A stretch of 37,769 bases of DNA from JAQBDA01 sp041301185 (GTDB lineage: Bacteria > Chloroflexota > Anaerolineae > Anaerolineales > UBA4823), in contig JBFYSV010000112.1 in NCBI GenBank assembly GCA_041301185.1, forward strand, positions 1 through 37,769, written 5' to 3'. Shown here piece after piece: positions 15,323 through 24,059 of this stretch. A program made the translations under genes and the position numbers. Below the pieces are notes generated by a model. It searched no databases. It worked only from the letters and a program-made list of their open reading frames with translations, and had not been told where the DNA came from. Within the stretch, counting starts at the first letter, position 1; the number at the start of each line of letters is the position of its first letter.

Positions 15323-17638
15323 ATGGACCTCATCGACCTGAACATCCTCTCCTTGACACGCAAAGACGGACAAGATCAGATCGAGCCACCCGGGCTCTTG
15401 ATCGCTACCCCGCCCCGCCGCCCCGCCCGCGGTCGCCAGTCAGATCGTCTGGTCCTGTACCTATTGATCGCAGGTAATGCCCCCTTGCCCGCCGACCAGC
15501 TAAATCAGCTGCTAACCCGCCTGGCGCAAACCTATTACAAAACATCCGGCTCAGCAACCGCAGCCCAGAGAGCAGTTGCAGACGCGCTCAACCAGAACTT
15601 GCTAGAGCGCAACCAGAAAGGAGCCAGCAGCGGGCGACAGGGGGTGGGCTTGCTCAGCATCATCACCCTGCGCAACAATCACCTCTACCTGGCGCAATCC
15701 GGACCGATGCACGCCTTCTTAATCAATGCGGCTGGAGCCAAGCACATCCATGACCCGCAAATCTCTGGGCGCGGGCTTGGGCTCAGCCGTAACACACCGA
15801 TCCATTACTCGCAAGCTGATTTAAATCCCTACGACACACTGGTCATCAGCCCGCAACCGCCTGCCACCTGGACTGCTGCCACTTTGAGCGGTCTGCACAA
15901 CCAGTCGCCGGATAGCCTCAGGTATCACCTGCTCGACAAGGCTGCTCCTACTGTAAGGGCGATCCTCTTTCAAGCAAGCCGCGGCACAGGGAAAACATCC
16001 CTGCTTCACCCAACAGCCGGTCAGCCGGTCACCTATGTTCAGCCGAAAACCGAGCCCACTCCAACGGCGATGCCCTCCGAACCGCCTGAGGCATCTGCAC
16101 CTGTCATCGCGGTTGCGGCAGGCGTAAATGTTGCGGCGCGCTACCCAGATGCCCAATTCGTACCGCCCGCAGCCCTGGATCAACCCCAGGACCCTCCATT
16201 CACCCAGAGCACAACGGCTGGACTGGACTCTCAGGTCACAGTCCAAACAACCATCCCTGAAACCCCTGTTGAGGAGGTAGAACAACCTGCAATTCCATCG
16301 CAGGCAAAGACCCGCCGCTCGCGGCGGGCACCAGGCGAGGGGAAGACGGCTTCTATCGGTATAGGCATTTCTGCTGCAATTGCTCGGACAGGATTAGGCA
16401 TCCGCAATCTATTCTTGCGCATGTTACCTGGCGAGAGCGTTGCCACCCTGCCCTCTTCCGTGATGATAACGGTAGCAGTTCTCGTCCCCCTGTTCGTCGT
16501 CGCCATTGCTGCTTGGGTCTATTTCCAAACCGGACGAACTGGACAGTTCGATGCGGTCTACGCCCAGGCTGTTCAGGCAGCAGGTTATGCCCGCACCCAA
16601 TCAGACCCCAACCAAAAAATGGTAGCCTGGCAAAATGTGATCAATTATCTGGAACAGGCTGAGGAATACGAGGTGACTGCCGATACCCAGGCCTTGCGTA
16701 ACGAAGCCAGGCAGGCTTTCGATGAGCTGAACCTCGTCACGCGGCTTGGATACCAGCCAGCCCTCACCAGCAACTTGCCGGAAAACACCCACATCACGCA
16801 CATGGTAGCCTCCAGCAGCGACCTGTATCTCCTAAACGCAGAAGGGGGCAATGTTGTCCGCACTCTGGCAACTGCTTCTGGGTATGAGGTTGACTCAAGC
16901 TTTCAATGTGCAGCTGGACTTCCAGCGGGTCAGACCGGTCAGCTGATCGATATTGCCCAGGCACCAACCGACAATGATTTCAACGCCACGCTACAAGCCC
17001 TGGATATCAACAGCAATTTGCTCCAATGCATGCCGGGGCAGGTGCCTGTCTTCACTCCCCTCACTCAACCCTCCAAGGGATGGGGAAAACCGGTAGCTAT
17101 GTCTGTTGACCTGGGTAACCTGTACCTGCTCGACCCGCAAAAGAACACAGTCTGGATTTACTGGGACAGCAATTACAAAGAGCAACCTGAGGAATTTTTC
17201 GTCGCCGATTTCCCCATGGAGAACGTTGTCGATCTGGTTGTGAGTAATACCGATCTCTATCTTCTCCACCAGGATGGGCACACTACCCTGTGCACATACA
17301 GCCAGCTCTCTGTCTCTCCCTCACGTTGCGTAGACAATCTACCCTACGTCGATTCCCGCCCCGGTCATGAGGGGCAGCCCATGCAAATCCAGCCGCCCTT
17401 CACGCAGGTGCTCTCCTCGCAGCCGCCAGATCCATCTCTCTATTACCTGCAACCTGAAGAACACGCCGTCTATCGCTTCAGCTTGCGGCTGCTAACATAT
17501 TACGGCCAATTCCGGCCTAGCAACGAAGCCCTAACCGGGGTTTCCCGCAAGCCTGCCACAGCCTTCACACTCAGTCCGGACGCACGCCTGGCTTTTCTGG
17601 CAGTGGACAACCAGGTTTTTTACGCCGGTATGCCCTGA
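15323..17638 (+). CDS. Degenerate PP2C-like domain, one membrane helix, extracytoplasmic propeller-like domain
   Basis: About 771 aa. Residues ~25-215 follow the PP2C fold order, but the catalytic motifs are lost: GDSR is SGPM in LYLAQSGPMHAFLI, and the SDGL-type loop is DTLVISPQPP. This predicts a pseudophosphatase. A proline-rich linker (~225-345) precedes one membrane helix (~380-402). The outer ~370 residues have repeated strand blocks (VASSSDLYLLNAEGGNVVRTL, VDLGNLYLLDPQKNTVWIYW, VVSNTDLYLLHQDGHTTLC) that resemble propeller blades. The start at 15323 is uncertain; ATG 15263 is in frame and would add 20 residues. It converges with the PP2C and FHA genes, suggesting shared function. No known family name is assigned. 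Confidence 0.75.
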   Translation: MDLIDLNILSLTRKDGQDQIEPPGLLIATPPRRPARGRQSDRLVLYLLIAGNAPLPADQLNQLLTRLAQTYYKTSGSATAAQRAVADALNQNLLERNQKGASSGRQGVGLLSIITLRNNHLYLAQSGPMHAFLINAAGAKHIHDPQISGRGLGLSRNTPIHYSQADLNPYDTLVISPQPPATWTAATLSGLHNQSPDSLRYHLLDKAAPTVRAILFQASRGTGKTSLLHPTAGQPVTYVQPKTEPTPTAMPSEPPEASAPVIAVAAGVNVAARYPDAQFVPPAALDQPQDPPFTQSTTAGLDSQVTVQTTIPETPVEEVEQPAIPSQAKTRRSRRAPGEGKTASIGIGISAAIARTGLGIRNLFLRMLPGESVATLPSSVMITVAVLVPLFVVAIAAWVYFQTGRTGQFDAVYAQAVQAAGYARTQSDPNQKMVAWQNVINYLEQAEEYEVTADTQALRNEARQAFDELNLVTRLGYQPALTSNLPENTHITHMVASSSDLYLLNAEGGNVVRTLATASGYEVDSSFQCAAGLPAGQTGQLIDIAQAPTDNDFNATLQALDINSNLLQCMPGQVPVFTPLTQPSKGWGKPVAMSVDLGNLYLLDPQKNTVWIYWDSNYKEQPEEFFVADFPMENVVDLVVSNTDLYLLHQDGHTTLCTYSQLSVSPSRCVDNLPYVDSRPGHEGQPMQIQPPFTQVLSSQPPDPSLYYLQPEEHAVYRFSLRLLTYYGQFRPSNEALTGVSRKPATAFTLSPDARLAFLAVDNQVFYAGMP

Positions 17639-17676
17639 GCAACACTCTTCTCGTTGGATACTTGGAGGGGCTATCT

Positions 17677-17694
17677 ACGCCTTACTTAAGGCGT
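17677..17694 (+). terminator. Hairpin between convergent genes, probable terminator of the propeller gene
   Basis: ACGCCTTA-CT-TAAGGCGT is a perfect inverted repeat followed by GTTTGTT on the plus strand, 38 bases after the propeller-gene stop. It overlaps the stop codon of the PP2C gene on the minus strand, where the following bases are not T-rich. Confidence 0.5.
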
Positions 17695-18861
17695 GTTTGT
17701 TGGCCAGGGGGTCAGTGTCGCCTCCTGATCGACGGGCGGCGTACCCGGTAAAGTGGTGGAAAAAATTTCCTGAGTTTCTTTAGAAAATATTGGCTCAGCA
17801 GGAGCCGTCACGCTTGCCGAAACCGCAGTCGGGATAAGGTCGCTGGTACTCTGGCTGCTGCTCTCAGGGAAAAGCGTTACCTGTGAATCGCCGGGCGAGG
17901 CAGTTGAGACTGCACCTGCGGGTGAACCCTTACCCAGGAATACGTAAGACCCCAGCAAGAGAACTGTGCTCAAGATCGCCATCGCTACCAGGCAGCCCGC
18001 ACCGATTGGCCAGTAGCGAATCGTTCTCGTCTGGCTTTGGGAAGCCTGTTTCTCACCGGGCATGACCAGGGTGATGACGGTAATATTGTCATGCCCGCCG
18101 CGCTTGTTTGCCAGGTTCACCAATTCCTGGACGCCGGCCTGGGCGCCGTGACTCTCGATAGTTTCCAGGATTTCCCCATCATTAACAAGGTCAGTCAGGC
18201 CATCTGTACAGAGCAATAGCACATCACCTGGAAACAAGCGGGCACCCTGATTTTGCTCACCGTCGTAGTCGGGCAGACCGGTATCCAGGCGCAAACGCAT
18301 ATCCGGTACTACCGTTTGCTTAGAACCCAGGTAGCGACGGATCACATGCGCATTCGGGTGGGTGCGCGCTTCTTCGGGCCGGATCGCCCCGTGGTGGATC
18401 GCTTCCTGCACCCAGGTATGATCGGTGGTAAGTTGCTGGATTTGCTTGCCGCGGATCAGGTAAATGCGCGAATCGCCCACTGAAGCTGTATAAAGCCGAT
18501 CCCCAATTACCCACGCGCAGGCACAGGTTGTCCCCATACCAAACTGCACCGAGTCGCGTTGGGCGCTGGCAGCAATCACTTCTCCTGCACGGATTATAGC
18601 TTGCTCAAGGATGCGAACCGGTTGGAACGCATCGCTCTGCTCCACGCTCTGGCAAATGGTTTCGGTAGCCAGTTGAGCCGCAACCTCACCTGCCCGGTGA
18701 CCACCGATTCCATCCGCAACGACTGCCAGTACAGAGGGAGTACGCAGATCTCCTTCCAGCTCAAAGGCGCAGACCGCGTAACGATCTTCATTGTTTTTCC
18801 CACTCAGCCCCGCATGGCTGGCAGCTTTAACGGTCAGGTGCGACCGCTGTCTCAAGATCAC
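17686..18861 (-). CDS. Membrane-anchored PP2C-type Ser/Thr protein phosphatase
   Basis: 391 aa. The cytoplasmic PP2C domain (~10-262) has all the metal-binding motifs: GKNNEDRYAV, VLAVVADGIGGHRAGE, GMGTTCACAWV, TASVGDSRIYLIR, LLCTDGLTDLV and GGHDNITVIT, so it should be active, removing phosphate from Ser/Thr with Mn or Mg. One membrane helix follows (~284-308), then an ~80-residue Ser/Thr/Pro-rich outer tail. The start is GTG, overlapping the FHA gene stop as GTGA, so translation is coupled. FHA domains bind phosphothreonine, so a shared pathway with the FHA protein is likely; no kinase gene is nearby. Confidence 0.93.
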   Translation of the reverse strand: MILRQRSHLTVKAASHAGLSGKNNEDRYAVCAFELEGDLRTPSVLAVVADGIGGHRAGEVAAQLATETICQSVEQSDAFQPVRILEQAIIRAGEVIAASAQRDSVQFGMGTTCACAWVIGDRLYTASVGDSRIYLIRGKQIQQLTTDHTWVQEAIHHGAIRPEEARTHPNAHVIRRYLGSKQTVVPDMRLRLDTGLPDYDGEQNQGARLFPGDVLLLCTDGLTDLVNDGEILETIESHGAQAGVQELVNLANKRGGHDNITVITLVMPGEKQASQSQTRTIRYWPIGAGCLVAMAILSTVLLLGSYVFLGKGSPAGAVSTASPGDSQVTLFPESSSQSTSDLIPTAVSASVTAPAEPIFSKETQEIFSTTLPGTPPVDQEATLTPWPTNTP

Positions 18862-20804
18862 GCCTCAAACCTCTCAGGGGTAATCACTGGTTTACGGTTT
18901 AAGGCCGGATCGCGAACCTTAAATTGAAATCCTACCCGCCCGATATGAATGGCATCTCCGTGTTGCAAGCGAGTTCCATTCCTATCTACCGGGGTATAGT
19001 TAATCCACGTCCCAGCTATGGAACCTTGATCTGCCAGGAGAAAGCTGCCGTCTTCCCCTAGAGTCAGCCTGGCATGTAACCCGTCAACGGACGGATTATC
19101 AAAAGCCAGCACTGCCAGATTCCTATCGCTGCCGAGGGTAACTTCGTTGGCATCAATCGATATTGGGCTTCCGCTGCTGGTCTCCTCCGATCCAGGCAGG
19201 GGGACCAGGTAAGCCAGCGCCTGAGGCGCAAGGCGGCGCTGTGGCCAATGCAGGCGACTGACCCAACCCGAAAACCGGCGCCCATCCGCTTCCACCCGCA
19301 AGATGGCCTGCTTAGCCGGAACATCCTGTTGCACTGCTTGCTTGCCATTCTGGCGGCGCCTCCGCCGGAAACCTGCCGGCCGGGTCAGAGCGTGAGGCCG
19401 GATTTTACCGGTTACTATCAGCACCAGGAAAACAATCGCCCCACCGAGAACGACGATCACCCCGAGCAGAGCCGGAGCGTTTTGCACCACCGAGGCAAGC
19501 GGGTTGGCACCTGGTAGCTCAACGATCACCTCTACCGGTGTTTCAATACTCTTGCCAATCAGGCCCAGGCTGTCCACCGCCTCCAGCTGCAGCAGGTGCC
19601 GGCCAGAACTGCCATATTCTCTCAAATCCCATGTGAATTGATCAAAGGGCGGCCGGGTGTTCTCGGCAACCAGCTTGCCGTCAACATACAGGCGGGTCGC
19701 AACTAGCGGGCGGGTTCGACCATCTGGAAAATCAACCAATACCTGGAGTGGATGCTCATCCGGGAGCAGGCTGGCAGCATCTGCCTGCTGCAAGAGACCC
19801 TGCGACCCGCTTTCTACGGCCTGGCGAGTGATCTGTGCTACAGGCGAGATAAACGCCGGGTCTGGCGGTTGGAGATCGAAGGAGTATTCAAGGACGGGAG
19901 TCGTGATCAGCTGGTCGCCATTTTGTATTTCAACAGCGAGTCGGTGAGTGCCTGAACTGGCAATCTGGGTGCTATAAATCAGTCGGTAGATATCGCGCAA
20001 TCCACTCAGATAAACCTCAGGAGTGGGGATTGCCTCTTCAGCAGAAATAGTGAGGAAACTTCCACCGGTTTGGATTGCCAGATCCTCAAGCTGGTCTGCC
20101 TGAAGGGACTCGGACGTGTATCCTGAAGGAATGTACCAGATATATATCCGTACTCTCTGTGCTAAAGCACGTTCAATCAGGTCCTGCAATCCAGAGGCGG
20201 GATCGCCCGCCAGAGGCGAGGTGATAAACAAAATTGCCCGCTCCATACCCGGGCGGGGTGTCTCGTCTGAAGCAACGTCAAGCGCCTGGGACAGTATGTC
20301 CAGGCCGGGATTGTCAACAGGTTGTTCGAGCTGGAAAGATTGCAAATCAGCAAGCACTTCTTCAGGGCGGTTGGTGTGGGTGCGCTCCGGTCCGGAAGCT
20401 ACCATCAGGCTCAAGTCATCCACGGTGGATCCCCGCCGAGATAACAACCAGACTTCCAGCGCCTGGCGGAGTGTATCGTAGCGAGATATTCCTCGTGAGT
20501 TTCGAGGAGTAAATGAATCGCCCGGATTGATCGCTAACACGGCTTGAACGCCGGGGCGAAGCTCGGAAAATTCCTCAATCTGCACCTGCCTATCGTCCTC
20601 CAAGAGGCGCAAATCGCCAGGCTGTAAGCTGTGTGCAAATGATCCATCCGCGTTATGAATATCCAGGAAAACCTGTATCTGGGGAAAAGAAGTTGTGTCA
20701 GGAGGGAATAAAGTTGCGTTGTTGGGAGTCTGTGCATAAATTGCCGGGGCAGAAACCAGCCAGCCCACGAGCAAAACACCCAACCAGGGTATCCACTTGA
20801 TCAT
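18858..20804 (-). CDS. Secreted VWA-like domain, membrane helix, cytoplasmic FHA domain
   Basis: 648 aa. Residues 1-24 are a signal peptide ending AIYAQ. A VWA-like domain spans ~85-290, but the metal-site motif DxSxS is replaced by AINPGDSFTPRN. A beta-rich region follows (~300-430), then one membrane helix (~444-466) with a basic cytoplasmic flank RRRRRQNGK. The FHA domain (~550-632) keeps VTLGSDRN, SVDGLHARL, DQGSIAGTWIN and GDAIHIGR. Thus a phosphothreonine reader inside is joined to an outer domain. The ATG has no ribosome site and a TAAAAT ends 6 bases upstream, suggesting leaderless translation. It is followed by the overlapping PP2C gene. Confidence 0.88.
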   Translation of the reverse strand: MIKWIPWLGVLLVGWLVSAPAIYAQTPNNATLFPPDTTSFPQIQVFLDIHNADGSFAHSLQPGDLRLLEDDRQVQIEEFSELRPGVQAVLAINPGDSFTPRNSRGISRYDTLRQALEVWLLSRRGSTVDDLSLMVASGPERTHTNRPEEVLADLQSFQLEQPVDNPGLDILSQALDVASDETPRPGMERAILFITSPLAGDPASGLQDLIERALAQRVRIYIWYIPSGYTSESLQADQLEDLAIQTGGSFLTISAEEAIPTPEVYLSGLRDIYRLIYSTQIASSGTHRLAVEIQNGDQLITTPVLEYSFDLQPPDPAFISPVAQITRQAVESGSQGLLQQADAASLLPDEHPLQVLVDFPDGRTRPLVATRLYVDGKLVAENTRPPFDQFTWDLREYGSSGRHLLQLEAVDSLGLIGKSIETPVEVIVELPGANPLASVVQNAPALLGVIVVLGGAIVFLVLIVTGKIRPHALTRPAGFRRRRRQNGKQAVQQDVPAKQAILRVEADGRRFSGWVSRLHWPQRRLAPQALAYLVPLPGSEETSSGSPISIDANEVTLGSDRNLAVLAFDNPSVDGLHARLTLGEDGSFLLADQGSIAGTWINYTPVDRNGTRLQHGDAIHIGRVGFQFKVRDPALNRKPVITPERFEA

Positions 20805-20810
20805 GCTTGA

Positions 20811-20824
20811 ATTTTAGCATAATA
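20811..20824 (-). promoter_or_regulatory. -10 box(es) next to the FHA gene start
   Basis: On the minus strand TAAAAT (20816-20811) ends 6 bases before the ATG and TATTAT (20824-20819) ends 14 bases before it. Either would give a leader of about 0-8 bases, in line with the absent ribosome site. Confidence 0.4.
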
Positions 20825-20829
20825 CAAGA

Positions 20830-20863
20830 GGCGAAGCCCTGGTTTGGCACCCAGAGCTTCGCC
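20830..20863 (-). terminator. Hairpin after the polytopic membrane protein gene
   Basis: On the minus strand GGCGAAGCTCTGG pairs with CCAGGGCTTCGCC, a 13-bp stem with one G-U pair and an 8-base loop, starting 33 bases after the membrane gene stop. TCTTGTATT follows. It separates that gene from the FHA gene. Confidence 0.65.
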
Positions 20864-20896
20864 AATCAACAATTCAGGTATAGACCCTTCGACCGG

Positions 20897-21820
20897 TTAT
20901 AAGCTAGTCGGTTCGAGCGCAGCCTTTCGACCGGTCAGGCGCAGGTAGGTCAGAGTCCAGGCCGACTCGATGTAGCCCATGAGTATCCCATTCAAAACGA
21001 TCCATACTGGCAGATACATCACAAAGCACAGTCCTGCAACCAGCAATCCGCTGCCAAAGGCGCTCTCTCCGCCCAACAATCCAGCTGCCAGCGCCGGGAG
21101 GACAAAGAGAAGCACTGGAAAACCGATAATCAAACCTCCGATCAGCGCCACGCCAAGGTACAGGATCAGCCCCATCACAATCATGGTCCCGAGGTTATCC
21201 TTGAACACCTGCCAGCCGCGCCGCCAACCCTCGACCACGCCTGTATTCTCTACCACAATGGCGATGTTGGCTTGCTCGACCAGTACAAAAAGCAACCAGG
21301 AAAGCGGGATAACCAGGCAGAGCAGGGGGATCAGACAGAGCAAGGCCAATCCGAGGGTGAGGACAGTCCCTGCCATCCCCAGGATAATCCCGACAAACAC
21401 AATCACCACTACCACCAGCCCGATCAGCAGATTCAAGAAGAAAACTCGCCAGAAATACGACAGGCTGCCCCGGAATAGCTGACCAAAACCCAGCCTGGAT
21501 GCTCCTTCATCAGCCTGCTGAGTGCCGCGAATCACGCCAATGCGACCGATGGTGGTCAGGAACACTGCCAGCAGCACCAGCAACACCATAACCACAATAC
21601 CGATCCCCAGCAATACCACTATCTGCCAGTCAGGGACACTCTCAAAGCCCCGCAAGTAATTCTCCATGGCTGGCGTAAGATCTTGCTCACTCAAGCTATA
21701 GCTCACATTACTAGAGCTGCTGCCGACATTCCCGCATCCTGCCAGGATACCAAAAATCCACAGGGCTTTGTGCTTCCAAATAATCTGCCAGGCTCGCGAA
21801 AGAACTTCACCATAATTCAT
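20897..21820 (-). CDS. Polytopic membrane protein of unknown function
   Basis: 307 aa with six to seven hydrophobic segments, beginning MNYGEVLSRAWQIIWKHKALWIFGILAG. The pattern resembles the DUF975 / glycerophosphodiesterase membrane-domain proteins: a short amphipathic start, a long run of branched residues (~95-210), and EGWRRGWQVFKDNLGTMIVMGL between helices. No catalytic residues are recognised. The ATG has GGAG 9 bases upstream. It is upstream of and co-directional with the FHA-PP2C pair but separated from it by a hairpin. Confidence 0.75.
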   Translation of the reverse strand: MNYGEVLSRAWQIIWKHKALWIFGILAGCGNVGSSSSNVSYSLSEQDLTPAMENYLRGFESVPDWQIVVLLGIGIVVMVLLVLLAVFLTTIGRIGVIRGTQQADEGASRLGFGQLFRGSLSYFWRVFFLNLLIGLVVVVIVFVGIILGMAGTVLTLGLALLCLIPLLCLVIPLSWLLFVLVEQANIAIVVENTGVVEGWRRGWQVFKDNLGTMIVMGLILYLGVALIGGLIIGFPVLLFVLPALAAGLLGGESAFGSGLLVAGLCFVMYLPVWIVLNGILMGYIESAWTLTYLRLTGRKAALEPTSL

Positions 21821-22029
21821 TTCAGCATTCTCCTTCTATACTCAGGTATCAACATTGGTGCTTCTGTTCTATCTACGCATTTTACCTGCATTAGTCGCGG
21901 CGAGGGTATCTTTCGCCAAGCAGGATTATTCACTGTCGCGCCATCCTCATGGCGTATAAAAAAGCGAGTACAATTAATACCCCTACCTGCTCAAGACATG
22001 CCGGTATAGAAAAGGTTCAGGAGCACACC

Positions 22030-23019
22030 GTGGAATTATCTGTCATCATCCCTGTCTATAATGAGGCAGAGAGCCTGCCCGACCTGCAGCGGGCATTGCA
22101 AGACGCTCTGTCTGATTCGGGTTATAGTTGGGAAGTTGTGTATGTCAATGACGGCAGCAAGGATAACAGCGTCCAGATTCTCGAAGACCTGGCTGGCACG
22201 GATCCCATCCACATCCGGGTAGTAGATTTCCGGCGCAATTTCGGCCAAACCGCTGCCATTGCCGCGGGGATCGATTACTCCACCGGTGATATCATCGTCC
22301 TGATGGATGCTGACCTGCAGAACGACCCGGCAGATATCCCCATGATGATCGATCAAATCCATAATGGGTACGATGTAGTTAGCGGTTGGCGGGCTAACCG
22401 CCAGGATGCATTTATCACCCGCACCTTACCCTCACGCATTGCGAACTGGCTGATTTCCACTGTAACCGGTGTCCATCTGCACGATTACGGCTGCACGCTG
22501 AAAGCATACCGCCGTGAAGTGATCACTGGCTTCAGGCTATACGGGGAGATGCACCGCTTTATCCCCGCCTATGCCAGCAGCGTCGGAGCTAGCATGGTTG
22601 AAGTAAAAGTGAGGCACCACGCCCGAAAATTTGGAAAAACCAAGTACGGCCTGAACCGTACCATCAAGGTGATCCTGGACCTGTTCACTGTCAAGTTTTT
22701 ACTAAGTTATGCCAACAAGCCTATCTACCTATTCGGGGGTACTGGGGTCTTCCTGATGCTAAGCAGCAGCCTGGCTCTGCTCTTTTTGGGTGTTCGCCGC
22801 CTGATCTTTGCCATCCCGGTACTCACCTCCCCGCTGTTCCAAATAAGCACCATGTTATTTATCCTCGGTTTCCAATCCATCTTGATGGGATTGATCGCTG
22901 AAATGCAGGTGCGCACGTACCACGAGTCGCAACAAAAACCCACCTACAGCGTCCGGCGAGTGATCGGCATTGAAAGCATCAGGCAACCCGAAGTAGGCAT
23001 GCTCGAAGGTAGAAGATGA
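22030..23019 (+). CDS. Family 2 glycosyltransferase, polyprenyl-phosphate sugar synthase type (DPM1/GtrB-like)
   Basis: 329 aa. The GT-A domain (~1-225) has LSVIIPVYNEAESL, VVYVNDGSKDNSV and the metal motif MDADLQNDP; DYGCTLKAYRREV and GKTKYGLNR are typical of enzymes that move a sugar from a nucleotide to a polyprenyl phosphate. Two C-terminal membrane helices follow (~235-290), as in GtrB. The start is GTG at 22030, with AGGAG 6 bases upstream; the frame extends to an ATG at 21949, but that lacks a ribosome site. It overlaps the next gene by 4 bases (ATGA). The sugar is unknown. Confidence 0.9.
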   Translation: MELSVIIPVYNEAESLPDLQRALQDALSDSGYSWEVVYVNDGSKDNSVQILEDLAGTDPIHIRVVDFRRNFGQTAAIAAGIDYSTGDIIVLMDADLQNDPADIPMMIDQIHNGYDVVSGWRANRQDAFITRTLPSRIANWLISTVTGVHLHDYGCTLKAYRREVITGFRLYGEMHRFIPAYASSVGASMVEVKVRHHARKFGKTKYGLNRTIKVILDLFTVKFLLSYANKPIYLFGGTGVFLMLSSSLALLFLGVRRLIFAIPVLTSPLFQISTMLFILGFQSILMGLIAEMQVRTYHESQQKPTYSVRRVIGIESIRQPEVGMLEGRR

Positions 23020-24035
23020 GCACATCTTCGAAAAAGCCAGCCAGCCCGGCCTTCTGGCTACGCCTGGCTGGTACCCTGCTGACCCTTGCTTTGCTGGTCT
23101 ATTTGTTTATGGAGCAGGGTTGGAATGAGATTCTCCTGGCCCTGCAAAAGATCACCCTGTGGCAATTCAGCCTGGCTCTGGCCCTCCAACTGCTCTCCAG
23201 ACTGGCAATCTGTGCCCGCTGGCACGTGCTATTACGCGGCGCGAAACTCCCGGTCACTTTCGCCCAGAGCACGCGGATTACCTTTGCCGGTCTGTTTGCA
23301 TCAAACTTCCTGCCTACTACCATCGGTGGCGATGTGATCCGGCTGGCAGGCGCTATCCAGCTGCGCTTTGATAGTGCGATCAGCACCGCCTCGCTCGTGG
23401 CAGACCGCCTGGTTGGCATGGCAGGCATGGCAATGGCGCTCCCGTTTGGCCTGCCGGCATTCAGCGCGGCGCTGGGACAATCCAACCCAGATCATCTCCC
23501 CCTGGCAACCGCCGTTCTTTCCCAGCGAGAGCGACTTGGTATGACGGCAAAGAAATGGCAGGCTCGGCTGGCAGGGTTCCTGCAGCGCATGCTGCGCTCC
23601 TTACAGCTGTGGATCAGCCACCCGCGCTCATTATTTCAAGCCCTGGGGTTCACCTGGCTACATATGCTCTTCCTGTTCACATCCATATGGTTGCTTTTGA
23701 ACGCCATGGGAGAGCCTGTCTCCTTCTGGCTAATTGCCGGGATGTGGAGCGCAGTCTACTTCATCACGTTAATTCCAATCTCGATCAACGCCTACGGGTT
23801 GCAGGAGTTGTCCCTGGCATTCATCTTCACCCAGGTTGGAGGCATCTCCGCTTCCAGCGCCCTCTCGGTGGCAATCTTAGTCCGCACCCTCTTCATGCTT
23901 GCCAGCCTGCCCGGCGCGTTCTTCGTGCCCGGCATCCTGGCTGCCCGCAGTTCAACCCCAGCAGGTTTAACAACCCCCGATTCAAAAGAACAGTCCCCTG
24001 CCCTAGATGGTAATGCAGGCAATACTCCGGAATAA
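23016..24035 (+). CDS. Lysylphosphatidylglycerol synthase TM-region protein (flippase-like, AglD family)
   Basis: 339 aa with seven to eight membrane helices. FAGLFASNFLPTTIGGDVIRLAGAIQ matches the conserved N-x-PTTIGGD-R block of UPF0104/LPG_synthase_TM proteins, and SLVADRLVGMAGMAMALP follows it. Members are linked to lipid-linked sugar handling. Its position, overlapping a polyprenyl-sugar synthase, suggests it helps present or flip that lipid-linked sugar, which is inference. A soluble acyltransferase domain is absent. The gene starts with an ATG in the overlap and ends 24 bases before the next. Confidence 0.87.
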   Translation: MSTSSKKPASPAFWLRLAGTLLTLALLVYLFMEQGWNEILLALQKITLWQFSLALALQLLSRLAICARWHVLLRGAKLPVTFAQSTRITFAGLFASNFLPTTIGGDVIRLAGAIQLRFDSAISTASLVADRLVGMAGMAMALPFGLPAFSAALGQSNPDHLPLATAVLSQRERLGMTAKKWQARLAGFLQRMLRSLQLWISHPRSLFQALGFTWLHMLFLFTSIWLLLNAMGEPVSFWLIAGMWSAVYFITLIPISINAYGLQELSLAFIFTQVGGISASSALSVAILVRTLFMLASLPGAFFVPGILAARSSTPAGLTTPDSKEQSPALDGNAGNTPE

Positions 24036-24059
24036 ACCTTTGGCAGGCAGAGCTTAGCA

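Noticed and set aside
14966..15373. 135-aa minus-strand frame across the acyltransferase start
   Set aside because: Overlaps the start of a well-supported gene in another frame and crosses its leader.
20116..20481. 121-aa plus-strand frame inside the FHA gene
   Set aside because: Composition is typical of an antisense shadow, and the opposite strand has signal peptide and FHA motifs.
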